The notes under the pieces are model-generated. The model had not been told where the DNA came from. It ran no database searches and worked only from the letters and a program-made list of their open reading frames with translations. Shown here one piece after another: positions 43,175 to 52,063 of a stretch of 64,000 nucleotides of DNA (within the stretch, counting starts at the first letter, position 1; each line of letters begins with the position of its first letter). A program made the translations under genes and the position numbers. The stretch is taken from contig URGV01000005.1 of NCBI GenBank assembly GCA_900547455.1, forward strand, positions 13,743-77,742. The letters run 5' to 3'. The stretch is from an uncultured Oscillospiraceae bacterium (GTDB taxonomy: Bacteria > Bacillota > Clostridia > Oscillospirales > Ruminococcaceae).

Positions 43175-43732
43175 ATGAGCTGGATACAACAGATTGACTT
43201 TATGATTTTGGAGTGGATTCAAAGCCACCTTCAGGGGGCGGCTCTGGATCTGCTGATGCCGACGATCACCGCGCTGGGCAACGGCGGCTGGTTGTTTATC
43301 CTGTTGGCGCTGGTGCTGCTGCTCAGCAAACGCTACCGCCGCCAGGGATACGCGCTGGCGGTCTCACTGCTGCTCTGCCTGTTGGTCGGAAATCTGTTTT
43401 TAAAGCCGCTGTTCGCGCGGCTGCGGCCGTTTGAGGTCGCGGGCTTGTCCGAGCTGCTCATCAGTCCCCCGACCGATTATTCCTTCCCCTCGGGCCACAC
43501 CATGGCCTCCTTTGCCTGTGCGGGTGTGTTCTGGCACTATCGCCGGGACTTTGGCAGGTGGTCGGTGGTGCTGCTTATCTTGGCGGCGCTGATCGGTTTC
43601 TCACGGCTGTATCTGTACGTCCATTTTCCCACCGACGTGCTGTGCGGCGCGCTGCTGGGGCTAGTGTTTGCCGCTTTGGCCGCGCACCTGTGTGACCGCG
43701 CCGGAGCCTGCAGGATGCAAAAGGGCCGCTAA
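43175..43732 (+). CDS. PAP2-family membrane phosphatase
   Basis: 185 residues, about five to six membrane helices. The three phosphatase motifs are present: KPLFARLRP (K-x6-R-P), FPSGHTMAS (P-S-G-H) and SRLYLYVHFPTDV (S-R-x5-H-x3-D). Such enzymes dephosphorylate undecaprenyl pyrophosphate or phosphatidylglycerol phosphate. ATG follows AAAGGAGG. It is transcribed away from the helicase gene. A CAACACCCCGGC/GCCGGGGTGTTG stem lies just after the stop. Confidence 0.9.
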   Translation: MSWIQQIDFMILEWIQSHLQGAALDLLMPTITALGNGGWLFILLALVLLLSKRYRRQGYALAVSLLLCLLVGNLFLKPLFARLRPFEVAGLSELLISPPTDYSFPSGHTMASFACAGVFWHYRRDFGRWSVVLLILAALIGFSRLYLYVHFPTDVLCGALLGLVFAALAAHLCDRAGACRMQKGR

Positions 43733-43738
43733 ACAGAA

Positions 43739-43768
43739 CAACACCCCGGCTGGGTGGCCGGGGTGTTG
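43739..43768 (+). terminator. Hairpin after the PAP2 gene
   Basis: A perfect 12-bp GC-rich stem with 6-nt loop. The following T-run is weak (CCCTT), so termination may be partial. Confidence 0.55.
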
Positions 43769-43821
43769 CCCTTAAGAAGAAGGAATAAAAAAATGGGTTA
43801 TCTAAAACAATGTAGTAGGAT

Positions 43822-43992
43822 TCAGGATTTGGTGTTCTCGGTTTTGTGCGCCGTATGGGCCGAGCACCCACAGCAGCCGCCGCAGCTTCCCGAGCAACCG
43901 CTGCAGCCCCCGGAGGAACGGGTCTTGATGATGCTGCGCAGAGCCAGCACCGCGAGGATGAGCAGGATTCCTGCAATGATAAATGTAGCCAT
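43822..43992 (-). CDS. FeoB-associated cysteine-rich membrane protein
   Basis: 56 residues. One N-terminal membrane helix (MATFIIAGILLILAVLAL), a short basic segment (RSIIKTR) and a cytoplasmic-side tail with eight cysteines in GCSGC/SCGGCCGC spacing. This is the pattern of the FeoB-associated Cys-rich family (Pfam 12669), usually encoded after feoB and thought to handle Fe(II). No feoA or feoB is in the window. Start ATG 43992 follows GGAGG by 8 nt. Confidence 0.85.
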   Translation of the reverse strand: MATFIIAGILLILAVLALRSIIKTRSSGGCSGCSGSCGGCCGCSAHTAHKTENTKS

Positions 43993-44024
43993 AAACAAAG
44001 CCTCCAATTTGAAATTTGCTTTGA

Positions 44025-44038
44025 TTAGCGATTGCTAA
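44025..44038. promoter_or_regulatory. Operator-like palindrome TTAGC-GATT-GCTAA
   Basis: A 5-4-5 inverted repeat placed about +10 to +23 relative to the expected start of the FeoB-associated transcript. The TTAG-N6-CTAA layout is reminiscent of DtxR/IdeR-family metal repressor sites. The regulator is not in the window, so this is inference. Confidence 0.4.
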
Positions 44039-44054
44039 CTCTCTTGCTGAGATA

Positions 44055-44083
44055 AGATTACCATACCTTCCGTACTTTGTCAA
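44055..44083 (-). promoter_or_regulatory. Promoter of the FeoB-associated gene
   Basis: Minus strand: consensus TTGACA (44078-44083), 17-nt spacer, extended -10 TGG-TAATCT (44055-44060). Confidence 0.7.
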
Positions 44084-44162
44084 GCAGAAAATGATGGTCA
44101 AAACTAACAAATTTAGTATAAATTTCTCCCTCTGTTCCGGCAGCACCTGGTTAAAAGCGGAG

Positions 44163-44198
44163 AAGGGGCGGGCAAATTCCAATTTCTGCCCCTTTTTT
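44163..44198 (+). terminator. Terminator upstream of the purB promoter
   Basis: AAGGGGC pairs with GCCCCTT around a long loop, followed by T6. It ends 13 nt before the purB -35 box and shields purB from upstream transcription. Confidence 0.6.
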
Positions 44199-44210
44199 CG
44201 GCCAATTTTA

Positions 44211-44239
44211 TTGACATGTGCGCCGCCGGTTGTTAAACT
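44211..44239 (+). promoter_or_regulatory. Promoter of purB
   Basis: Consensus TTGACA (44211-44216), 17-nt spacer, TAAACT (44234-44239). Confidence 0.75.
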
Positions 44240-44308
44240 TAAAGAAAAGTCCCTTTTTCCTTTTTGAAAATAAAAGGGATGTCAGAAGAAAAGATGGAGG
44301 AATGTTCA

Positions 44309-45742
44309 ATGAGCACAAATGCGTATGAAAGCCCATTCTCTTCCCGCTATGCAAGCGAGGAGATGCAGTATGTATTTTCTCAGGACAACAAATTTAAGAC
44401 CTGGAGAAAATTGTGGATCGCGCTGGCCAAGGCCGAAAAGGCGCTGGGAATCAACATCACCGACGAGCAGATCGCCGAGCTGGAGGCCAACAAGGACAAC
44501 ATCAACTACGAGGTAGCCCGCGAGCGGGAGAAGCTGGTCCGCCACGACGTCATGAGCCACGTCTACGCCTACGGCTGCCAGTGCCCCAACGCCAAGGGCA
44601 TCATCCACCTGGGCGCCACCAGCTGCTATGTCGGCGACAACACCGACATCATCATCATGCGCGAGGGCTTGGAGATTGTCCGCCGCAAGCTGCTCAACGT
44701 CATCGCCATGCTGGCAAAATTTGCCGACCAGTACAAGGACATGCCCTGCCTTGCCTACACCCACCTGCAGCCGGCCCAGCTGACCACCGTTGGCAAGCGC
44801 GCCACTTTGTGGATTAACGAGCTGCTGATGGACGAGCAGGAGATCGAAAACCGCATCAAATCCTTAAAGCTGCTCGGCTCTAAGGGCACCACCGGCACCC
44901 AGGCCAGCTTTATGGAGCTGTTTAACGGCGACCAGGAGAAGTGCAAACAGGCTGAGCAGATGATCGCCCACGAGATGGGCTTTGAGGCCTGCGTTCCGGT
45001 CTCCGGCCAGACCTATTCCAGAAAGGTCGACTACTATGTTCTCTCCGACCTGAGCGCCATCGCCCAGTCGGCCAGCAAGTTCTCCAACGACATGCGCCTG
45101 CTGCAGAACTTTAAAGAGATGGAAGAGCCGTTCGAGAAAAACCAGATCGGTTCCTCCGCGATGCCGTATAAGCGCAACCCGATGAGAAGTGAGCGCATCA
45201 CCTCACTGGCAAGATACGTCATGGTCGACGTGCTCAACCCGGCTATCACCGCCGGCACCCAGTGGTTTGAGCGCACCCTGGACGACTCGGCCAACAAGAG
45301 AATCTCGGTTGCCGAGGCCTTCCTGGGCGTCGATTCGATCCTCAACATCATGCTCAACATCTGCGACGGCCTGGTGGTTTACCCGAAGGTCATTCATCAG
45401 CGCGTCATGCGTGAGCTGCCGTTCATGGCCACCGAGAACATCATGATGTCCGCGGTCAAAAAGGGCGGCGACCGCCAGGTGCTGCACGAGCAGCTGCGCG
45501 TTCACTCCCAGGCGGCGGCCCGCGTCGTCAAGGAGGAGGGCGGCGAGAACGACCTGATCGACCGCATCGTGGCCGACCCGCTGTTTAACCTCAAGAAGGA
45601 GGAGATCGTCTCGATCCTCGACCCGAAGAACTTCACCGGACGCGCCCCGTCCCAGGTCACCGAGTTCCTCAACGAGTGTGTCAACCCGCTGCTCCAGCAA
45701 AATAAGGAGATCCTTGGCGAGCACGCGGAGCTCAACGTATAA
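44309..45742 (+). CDS. purB: Adenylosuccinate lyase
   Basis: 477 residues, fumarase/aspartase superfamily. It releases fumarate from SAICAR and from adenylosuccinate in purine synthesis. The signature loop SSAMPYKRNPMRSE is intact, the catalytic-histidine region is HLGATSCYVGDN and YTHLQPAQLTTVGKR is conserved. ATG 44309 follows GGAGG; the open frame upstream overlaps the leader. It stands alone with its own promoter and terminator rather than in a pur operon. Confidence 0.95.
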   Translation: MSTNAYESPFSSRYASEEMQYVFSQDNKFKTWRKLWIALAKAEKALGINITDEQIAELEANKDNINYEVAREREKLVRHDVMSHVYAYGCQCPNAKGIIHLGATSCYVGDNTDIIIMREGLEIVRRKLLNVIAMLAKFADQYKDMPCLAYTHLQPAQLTTVGKRATLWINELLMDEQEIENRIKSLKLLGSKGTTGTQASFMELFNGDQEKCKQAEQMIAHEMGFEACVPVSGQTYSRKVDYYVLSDLSAIAQSASKFSNDMRLLQNFKEMEEPFEKNQIGSSAMPYKRNPMRSERITSLARYVMVDVLNPAITAGTQWFERTLDDSANKRISVAEAFLGVDSILNIMLNICDGLVVYPKVIHQRVMRELPFMATENIMMSAVKKGGDRQVLHEQLRVHSQAAARVVKEEGGENDLIDRIVADPLFNLKKEEIVSILDPKNFTGRAPSQVTEFLNECVNPLLQQNKEILGEHAELNV

Positions 45743-45760
45743 AAAAGCACGGCCTTTTGC

Positions 45761-45799
45761 TGGCGCTGGAGCAACAAAACGCTCCGGCGCCATTTTTTT
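45761..45799 (+). terminator. Terminator of purB
   Basis: TGGCGCTGGAGC / GCTCCGGCGCCA stem with 8-nt loop and T7. Confidence 0.92.
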
Positions 45800-45832
45800 G
45801 CGCGCAAAAGGATGGTTTTGCGCAGGACAGAA

Positions 45833-45861
45833 TTGACTTTTTAGGGAATTTGCACTATAAT
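45833..45861 (+). promoter_or_regulatory. Promoter of secD-secF
   Basis: TTGACT (45833-45838), 17-nt spacer, TATAAT (45856-45861). The 95-nt leader has an ACATCCTC/GAGGATGT hairpin just before the ribosome site. Confidence 0.85.
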
Positions 45862-45961
45862 AAGCGGTATAAGTGCCTGAAAATGGCAAAAATATGGCGG
45901 GACATCCTCCCTGAATCGTCGAGAAGAGGATGTTTGCCGAAAAGAAAATGGAGGATTGCAG

Positions 45962-47359
45962 ATGAAAAGAGTTGCAAAACCGGTGTTTTTCATCGTTGCG
46001 CTGATTCTGGTGCTCTTTGCCTGCGCGTCTTTTCTGGGCTTCAACTCGAAGTACGGAGATATTGACCGCGTCTACTTGAAGGGCCTGGACGACATTGAGT
46101 GGGGAATGGATCTGGGCAATGGTGCCCTGGCGGTCTTTGCCCCAACGGACAGCGAGAATGTGACTGACCAACAGCTGCAGGAAACGGTTGCGGTGATGGA
46201 ACAGAGGCTGGTCAACAAGGGAATCACCGACAGTGAGATTATGCTCGACTCCCAGAACAAGAACATTGTGGTCCGCTTTGCGCTCAAGCCGGGCGAGGAG
46301 GCGGCCGATGAGGTGATGGATCTGGGCCGTACCGGCGAGCTGGCCTTTTATGCGGGCACGCCGATCGACAGCAATACCGGCATGCTCAGTGAGGAACCGG
46401 GCGACCCGCTCCTGACCGGCGACGACGTGGACTATGCGGAGCTGCTTCTTTACCCCGACTCCGAGACCGGAGAGATGACCCCGGCGGTTGCGCTGACCTT
46501 TAAGGAGGAGGCGCAGCAGACCTGGGAAGATGCGACCAGAGAACAGGTTGGCAGCCGCATCTCGATCTTTATGGACAGCGAGATGATTTCCGCACCTACC
46601 GTCGATGAGGCGATCACCGACGGCCGCTGCGTCATCAACGGAGACTTCACCTCCGATTACGCCATCGACCTGGTCAACCAGATCAACGGCGGCTCGCTGC
46701 CAATTTCGCTGACGGCCAGCAACTATGGAACCATTTCGCCGGCCTATGGCGAATATACCCATCGGGCAATCGCGGTCACCGCAGTGGCTGCCCTGGCGAT
46801 TGTGGTCGTCTTGATGATTGTCCGTTACCGCCTGAGCGGCGTGGTGGCCGGCATCGCGCTGGTGGCCCAGCTGGCTGCAGCGGTTGCGGCAGTCACCGGT
46901 TTCTTTGCGGTGCTGCCGACCTTCACCCTGAATGTCCCGGCGGTGCTGGGTACAGCAGCCGCCTTTGCGCTGGGGATTGCGGCGCAGCTGCACTCCGCTG
47001 TCTGCATTAAAAAACAGCTGGCCTCCGGCAAGGAGACGGAGCTCGCTGTTCAGACTGGATTTAAGGATGCTTTCCCGCTGATTCTGGACAGCTGCATCGT
47101 GATCACCCTGGTGGCGCTGGCGCTGATCGCCGTCTTTGGTCCGGGCAGCTCGATGTTCACCTCTCCGCTGAACACCCTGTTCTCCTGGCTGGGACTGAGC
47201 AGCACAGCGGCAAGCGCCCTCTACTCCTTTGCTTATCCGCTGGTTGTGGGCGTACTTTCGACCTTCCTTTTCCATGTGCTTGCTTCCCGCCTGATGCTGC
47301 GGTCGCTCACCGCATTTTCGGGACTGCAAAAAGCATGGCTGTATGGAGGTGACAAGTAA
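45962..47359 (+). CDS. secD: SecD-like protein translocase subunit (divergent)
   Basis: 465 residues with one N-terminal helix, a periplasmic-type P1 region (about 35-255) and five C-terminal helices. Order and folds match SecD: IEWGMDLGNGALAVF corresponds to the LGLDLxGG motif, TDQQLQETVAVMEQRLVNKGITDSEI is the P1 base, and INGGSLPISL precedes the membrane domain. The canonical D-L-x-G-G and membrane motifs are weakened. ATG 45962 follows GGAGG. SecDF uses the proton-motive force to pull exported proteins out of SecYEG. Confidence 0.82.
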   Translation: MKRVAKPVFFIVALILVLFACASFLGFNSKYGDIDRVYLKGLDDIEWGMDLGNGALAVFAPTDSENVTDQQLQETVAVMEQRLVNKGITDSEIMLDSQNKNIVVRFALKPGEEAADEVMDLGRTGELAFYAGTPIDSNTGMLSEEPGDPLLTGDDVDYAELLLYPDSETGEMTPAVALTFKEEAQQTWEDATREQVGSRISIFMDSEMISAPTVDEAITDGRCVINGDFTSDYAIDLVNQINGGSLPISLTASNYGTISPAYGEYTHRAIAVTAVAALAIVVVLMIVRYRLSGVVAGIALVAQLAAAVAAVTGFFAVLPTFTLNVPAVLGTAAAFALGIAAQLHSAVCIKKQLASGKETELAVQTGFKDAFPLILDSCIVITLVALALIAVFGPGSSMFTSPLNTLFSWLGLSSTAASALYSFAYPLVVGVLSTFLFHVLASRLMLRSLTAFSGLQKAWLYGGDK

Positions 47360-48315
47360 TGAAAAATATCGCAGCAAAGAGAAAGATATTTTTAATCATT
47401 TCCGCAGCGGCCATGGTTTTGGTTGTGCTGGTGGCCGTTGTGATGGGCCCTTCGATGGGTCTGGAGCTGGGCGGCGGCACGGTCGGCATCTATGCCTATT
47501 CGACCGGAACGACGCTTGCCCCCGCTGATTTTGAAAATACCGCGGAGGAGTATCTTGGCGAGGATGTGACCGTGCAGGAACTGGACAACCTCCCCACCGG
47601 CATGACCCAGCTGGTGCTCACCGTCGCGCAGGGCTTCACCGAAGACACCCAGCAGGGCCTGCTGCAGGCGCTGACGGATGCCTTCCCGGATGCGGGCATC
47701 GAGGAATCGAGCGTCAGCACCGTTTTCCCGGCTCAGATTGGGATGCTGGCGACACGGTTTGTCATTGCGGCGGTGCTGGCCGGCGTGTTGCTGCTGCTCT
47801 TCGTCGGACTGCGCTATAAGAAGACCGCAGGTTTTTCCAGCGGCGTTGTCTCGCTGATTACCATGCTGCACGACTGCCTGCTGAGCTACGGCGTGCTGGT
47901 GCTGCTGGGCTTTCGCGCAGGCAGCAGCTTTGTGGCGGCAGCGGCGACGGTGTGCTGCTGCTCGCTGATCAACAGCGTGATCCTCTATGACGCCATCCGC
48001 GAAAATCGCCGGGTCATGAGCGTCAATGCTACCGTCGCTGAGCTGCTCAACCAGAGCGTTGCTCAGTGCGCACCGAAGCTGCTCGCCTTCACAATCCTGT
48101 TGGCGCTGGGAGCAGTTTGCGCTGGCGTTGTCGGGATGGTGCTGGATGTCACCGTTCTGGACATCGCGGTGCCGGTGCTGGCGGGCGTGCTCTGCGCCTT
48201 CTATTCTGCAACCTGCCTGAACGGGGCGCTGTGGAGCCTCTGGCAGGAGCGTCAGCAGGGCAAAGCGGCGGCTACCAAAGCGGCAAAGGCGCCAAAATCC
48301 AAAGGCAAAAAATAA
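47359..48315 (+). CDS. secF: SecF-like protein translocase subunit (divergent)
   Basis: 318 residues, six membrane helices with an external domain after helix 1 (about 30-125). GPSMGLELGGGTVGIYAY stands for the SecF G-x-D-F-x-G-G-T motif. The membrane domain (SLITMLHDCLLSYGVLVL, then SLINSVILYDAIRENRR) keeps the SecF order of helices with the H-D and D-x-I-R-E-N-R elements. The lysine/alanine-rich tail ends KSKGKK. Its ATG overlaps the secD stop (TAATG), so the pair is coupled. Confidence 0.85.
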   Translation: MKNIAAKRKIFLIISAAAMVLVVLVAVVMGPSMGLELGGGTVGIYAYSTGTTLAPADFENTAEEYLGEDVTVQELDNLPTGMTQLVLTVAQGFTEDTQQGLLQALTDAFPDAGIEESSVSTVFPAQIGMLATRFVIAAVLAGVLLLLFVGLRYKKTAGFSSGVVSLITMLHDCLLSYGVLVLLGFRAGSSFVAAAATVCCCSLINSVILYDAIRENRRVMSVNATVAELLNQSVAQCAPKLLAFTILLALGAVCAGVVGMVLDVTVLDIAVPVLAGVLCAFYSATCLNGALWSLWQERQQGKAAATKAAKAPKSKGKK

Positions 48316-48323
48316 TGCAATCG

Positions 48324-48356
48324 AAAAGCGGCGGCCAACCGGCTGCCGCTTTTTTC
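48324..48356 (+). terminator. Terminator of secDF
   Basis: AAAAGCGGCGGCC / GGCTGCCGCTTTT stem, 4-nt loop, T6. Confidence 0.88.
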
Positions 48357-48362
48357 ACTACA

Positions 48363-48405
48363 AAAAGAGGAGGCCTCCCTTCATTGGGGAGACCTCCTTT
48401 TTTGT
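48363..48405 (-). terminator. Terminator of the DUF1846 gene
   Basis: AGGAGG...CCTCCT hairpin with A- and T-runs on both sides; it serves the minus-strand gene that ends at 48412. Confidence 0.75.
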
Positions 48406-48411
48406 GGAAGT

Positions 48412-49881
48412 TTATTTTGTTTCGTAGATCGGCTCGCAGGTGATGTTGACGCCCAGGCGGCGGAAGACCTTCTCGTCCACCGAGGAGAGGATGACCGAGG
48501 AATGGACCTCGCAGCCGCGCAGCTTGTTCAGCTGCTCCATCGCAAGCTCGGCGGTCGGGTTGGTGGCCGCGCAGATGGAGAGGGCGATCAGCACCTCGTC
48601 GGTGTGCAGGCGCGGGTTGCGGTTGCCCAGATGGTCGACCTTCAGGTGCTGGATCGGCTCGATGATGACCGGAGAGATCAGACGAATGTCGTCACTGATG
48701 CCGCCCAGCACCTTGAGCGAGTTGAGCAGCAGGGCAGAGGCGGCGCCCAGCAGGTCGGAGGTGCGGCCGGTGACGATGGTGCCGTCCGGCAGCTCCATCG
48801 CCGCGGCGGGCGCGCCGGTCAGGGCTGCTTTCTGCAGGGCAGGGGAGACGACCTTGCGGTCATGGATGGTGACGCCGGCCTTTTTCATCAGCAGCTCCAG
48901 CTTGAGCACCGTCTCCTCACTGACGGCGCCCTGACGCTGGCCGCACAGCGCGGTGTAGTAGCGGCGGATGATTTCCTGGCGGGAGGCCTCGCTGACCGCC
49001 TCGTCGTCGAAGATGCAGTAGCCTGCCATATTGACGCCCATGTCGGTTGGGGATTTGTACGGGCACTCGCCCAGGATCTGCTCAAAGGTGGCGCGCAGCA
49101 CCGGGAAGATCTCGACATCGCGGTTGTAGTTGACGGTGGTGGTGCCGTAGGCCTCCAGGTGGAACGGGTCGATCATGTTGACATCGTTTAAGTCCGCAGT
49201 CGCCGCCTCATAGGCCAGGTTGACCGGGTGGTTGAGCGGCAGGTTCCAGATTGGGAAGGTCTCAAACTTGGCGTAGCCGGCCTTGATGCCGCGCTTGTGG
49301 TCGTGGTAGAGCTGGGAGAGGCAGGTGGCCATCTTGCCGCTGCCGGGTCCGGGAGCGGTGACAACGACCAGCTCGCGGGTGGTTTCGATGTATTCGTTTC
49401 TGCCGTAGCCCTCGTCGCTAACGATGTGGGAGATGTTGGAGGGGTAGCCCTCAATCGGGTAGTGGCGGTAAACCTTGACGCCCAGCGCCTCCAGCCGCTC
49501 CTGGAAGGCCAGCGCCACCGCCTGTCCCTGGAAGCGGGTCATCACGACGCTGCTGACATACAGCCCAAAGCTGCGGAAGATGTCGATCAGGCGCAGCACG
49601 TCCACGTCGTAGGTGATGCCCAGGTCGCCGCGAATCTTGTTCTTTTCGATGTCGGCTGCGTTGATGGCGATGATGACCTCAACCTGCTCCTTGAGCTGCA
49701 GCAGCATCCGCAGCTTGCTGTCCGGCTGAAATCCCGGCAGGACGCGCGAGGCGTGGTAGTCGTCGTACAGCTTTCCGCCGAACTCCAGATACAGCTTTCC
49801 GCCAAACTGCGAGATTCGCTGCCGGATGTGCTCCGACTGTGTGTGAAGATATTTTTCATTGCTAAATCCATTTTTTTGCAT
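48412..49881 (-). CDS. DUF1846 family protein
   Basis: 489 residues, the normal length for this family. Recognisable segments: [44 protein letters not shown] with a P-loop-like [20 protein letters not shown] and [18 protein letters not shown]. Crystal structures of homologues exist but the reaction is not established; a nucleotide-dependent step is suggested by the G-S-G-K segment. I prefer ATG 49881 over GTG 49890 from spacing to GAGG. Single-gene transcript. Confidence 0.9.
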   Translation of the reverse strand: MQKNGFSNEKYLHTQSEHIRQRISQFGGKLYLEFGGKLYDDYHASRVLPGFQPDSKLRMLLQLKEQVEVIIAINAADIEKNKIRGDLGITYDVDVLRLIDIFRSFGLYVSSVVMTRFQGQAVALAFQERLEALGVKVYRHYPIEGYPSNISHIVSDEGYGRNEYIETTRELVVVTAPGPGSGKMATCLSQLYHDHKRGIKAGYAKFETFPIWNLPLNHPVNLAYEAATADLNDVNMIDPFHLEAYGTTTVNYNRDVEIFPVLRATFEQILGECPYKSPTDMGVNMAGYCIFDDEAVSEASRQEIIRRYYTALCGQRQGAVSEETVLKLELLMKKAGVTIHDRKVVSPALQKAALTGAPAAAMELPDGTIVTGRTSDLLGAASALLLNSLKVLGGISDDIRLISPVIIEPIQHLKVDHLGNRNPRLHTDEVLIALSICAATNPTAELAMEQLNKLRGCEVHSSVILSSVDEKVFRRLGVNITCEPIYETK

Positions 49882-50083
49882 AACTTCCACGCCTCACTTT
49901 CAAAGATGTAAACCCGGTGAACACCGGTGCCCTCTATAATTCAACTATCTATTATACAGGAATCGCCCTCCCATTTCAAGGAAAAAGCCTGTTTTGCCGC
50001 TGCCAAAATTCGGCGCACATTTTTGCGTGAAACCGTGAAATTTGTTGGGGATGTTTCACGGGAAAGGGAAGCGGCTTTTCCCT

Positions 50084-50112
50084 AAAAAAGAAGGGCCCGG
50101 ATAGGCCCTTCT
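50084..50112 (-). terminator. Terminator of the 38-residue membrane peptide gene
   Basis: Minus strand: GAAGGGCC-N6-GGCCCTTC followed by T6. Confidence 0.8.
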
Positions 50113-50129
50113 CACAAAAAGAAAACATT

Positions 50130-50246
50130 TTAAAATTCCCGCGGCTTGGATTTTGCCAGTCCCACCGCGCTCAGCACGATGGCGGCGACGCCGGCGGCGG
50201 CCGCGACGATACCTAAAATCAAACCGGTAATTGAAAGACCCTTCAT
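50130..50246 (-). CDS. Small single-helix membrane protein, 38 residues
   Basis: ATG 50246 lies 9 nt after GGAGG and the frame runs 38 codons to TAA. The product starts MKGLSITGLILGIVAA, continues as one Ala/Gly/Val/Ile-rich helix and ends with the basic tail AKSKPREF. A terminator follows within 20 nt. The complete start signal-frame-terminator unit supports a real gene. Function unknown; it could be a bacteriocin-like, toxin-like or regulatory membrane peptide. Confidence 0.65.
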   Translation of the reverse strand: MKGLSITGLILGIVAAAAGVAAIVLSAVGLAKSKPREF

Positions 50247-50367
50247 CTGTCCATTCCTCCTGCTTGGTTGGTTTTGGGATGCGCTTCTTTATACCTATTA
50301 TTATAAGAATAATGTCCGAAAATTACAAGGGCCAGAAAAAAGAAAGATGCTCTGAAAGGAATATTTG

Positions 50368-51198
50368 TCAGCAGAGCAGCATCGAGCAGAGGGATTCGAC
50401 CGTTTTGGGAAAGGTTCCGTCCGGCAACAGCTTCTTTTGCTGCAGGGCGCGGGAGATGGTCAGAATTTCCGGCGGCACCAGACTGGTCCGCTGCAGGAGG
50501 GCCTGGTCGCAAAAGATCTCCTCCGGCGTGCCCTGCGCCTGGATGCGGCCGTTGTGCAGGATGACAACCCGGTCTGCCCAGCGGTAGGCCTGAGCGGCGT
50601 TGTGGGTAGCGATCACAACCGTGATGCCCTCCCGCGCCAGCTGGGAGAGAATCTCGTCGATCATCTGCGCGTGTTTGGGGTCAAGGGCGGAAAACGGTTC
50701 GTCAAGGATCAAAAGCGAGGGGCGCATCACCAGGATGTCCGCGATCGAGACCCGCTTCTTCTGGCCGCCGCTCAAAAAGTGGGTGGGTTTATCCCGGAAC
50801 GGGTCGATCGAGAGCTTCTGGCAGACCGCGTCCACCCGGCGGCGGATCTCCTCCTCATCCAGACCGAGGTTATAAAGCCCGAAGGAGATTTCCCCCGCGA
50901 CGCTGGCACAGAAAAGCTGGTTATCCGGGTCCTGAAAGACGATGCCGACCTGCCGCCGCAGCTCCAGCAGTCCTTTGCGGGAGTAATCGACCGGCCTGCC
51001 TTCATAAAGAATCTGCCCGCCGGTGGGGCGGCAGACGCCGTTCAGGTTCAGAAACAGGGTGGATTTACCCGAGCCGTTGCTGCCCATGATGGCCAGGCGC
51101 TCGTGGCGGCGGATCTGCAGGCTGACCTGGTCCAGCGCCAGCGTTCCGTCCTCGTACCGGTAGGACAGATTGCTGATTTCCATTAAGATGTCTTGCAT
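50368..51198 (-). CDS. cbiO: Cobalt ECF transporter ATPase CbiO
   Basis: 276 residues. ABC ATPase with Walker A GSNGSGKST, Q-loop FQDPDNQLF, signature FLSGGQKKRVSIA, Walker B LLILDEPFSALD and the H-loop THN. The VFQDPDNQLF sequence is characteristic of ECF-type ATPases. ATG 51198 follows AGGAG, 16 nt after cbiQ. It powers cobalt uptake with CbiM, CbiN and CbiQ. The order M-N-Q-O and the cobalamin riboswitch point to cobalt rather than nickel. Confidence 0.95.
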   Translation of the reverse strand: MQDILMEISNLSYRYEDGTLALDQVSLQIRRHERLAIMGSNGSGKSTLFLNLNGVCRPTGGQILYEGRPVDYSRKGLLELRRQVGIVFQDPDNQLFCASVAGEISFGLYNLGLDEEEIRRRVDAVCQKLSIDPFRDKPTHFLSGGQKKRVSIADILVMRPSLLILDEPFSALDPKHAQMIDEILSQLAREGITVVIATHNAAQAYRWADRVVILHNGRIQAQGTPEEIFCDQALLQRTSLVPPEILTISRALQQKKLLPDGTFPKTVESLCSMLLC

Positions 51199-51214
51199 AC
51201 AGCTTCTCCTTTCC

Positions 51215-51991
51215 TTATTGGGCCAGGGTGCATAGCGCGCACAGCCCACACAGCCCCGCCAGCCACAGCCCGCACAGACCCCACTGCCAGGCAGGCGCGG
51301 GCGCCGTTTCTTCCAGCACGCGGATGCGGCCGTCATACAGCCGGCTTTCCATCGCGTCGTAGAGCAGGGAAGACTTTTTCAGCGAGCGCACCAGCAGCAC
51401 CGAAAGCATCTGTCCCATGCAGCGCAGCTTGGAGGAGAAGGAGCGGTTCCCCAACCGGCAGTTCTGCGCGGTTTGGATGGCGCCGGCAATATCCAGCAGA
51501 ACAAAGATGGCGCGGTAGATCAGCAGCATCAGCTCCAGCAGCAGCCAGGGACAGTGCAGGCGCCGCAGCACTGCCAGCAGGTCGGTGACGGGGGTGGTGA
51601 GGATCAGAAAATACAGGCAGGCAACGCTGGAAAACGCGACTGCCATCAGCTGAAGCCAGCTTGCAAGCGACTGGGAGCTGACGCCGAGATAGCGCGGCCC
51701 CAACGCAAAGGAGAACAGATCCTGCGGGGCGGAGGAGAGATAGAACAGGATGGCGGCCGAGCTGAGCGCCAGAAAGACGGCGGGTCCTGCCAGAAAGCGC
51801 AGATAACGTCCAAGGGAGACGTTGGCCAGCCGCAGGGTGCATCCCGCCATGCACAAAAAGATCAGTGCGCAGACCCCGGGCTGCCGGAAGCCGACGCAGA
51901 CCAGCAGGGACCCCACCGCAAACAGGCACTTGAGCCCGGGACTTCGCCGGCGGATGGGGGAGGAGTAGGCGAGTTTATCGAGAAGAATCAT
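51215..51991 (-). CDS. cbiQ: Cobalt ECF transporter T component CbiQ
   Basis: 258 residues, five to six membrane helices. The T-component couples the ATPase to the substrate-binding subunit through coupling helices; the Ala-Arg-Gly-type signature is represented by YDAMESRLYDGRI near residue 220. It begins 72 nt after cbiN. Length and position are as expected for CbiQ. Confidence 0.92.
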   Translation of the reverse strand: MILLDKLAYSSPIRRRSPGLKCLFAVGSLLVCVGFRQPGVCALIFLCMAGCTLRLANVSLGRYLRFLAGPAVFLALSSAAILFYLSSAPQDLFSFALGPRYLGVSSQSLASWLQLMAVAFSSVACLYFLILTTPVTDLLAVLRRLHCPWLLLELMLLIYRAIFVLLDIAGAIQTAQNCRLGNRSFSSKLRCMGQMLSVLLVRSLKKSSLLYDAMESRLYDGRIRVLEETAPAPAWQWGLCGLWLAGLCGLCALCTLAQ

Positions 51992-52063
51992 CAGCGTTTC
52001 CCTTCTTTCCGGAATGAAAAGCAGGGGCGAAAGCCGAACAGCGCCTTCGCCCCCGCAGTGTGC

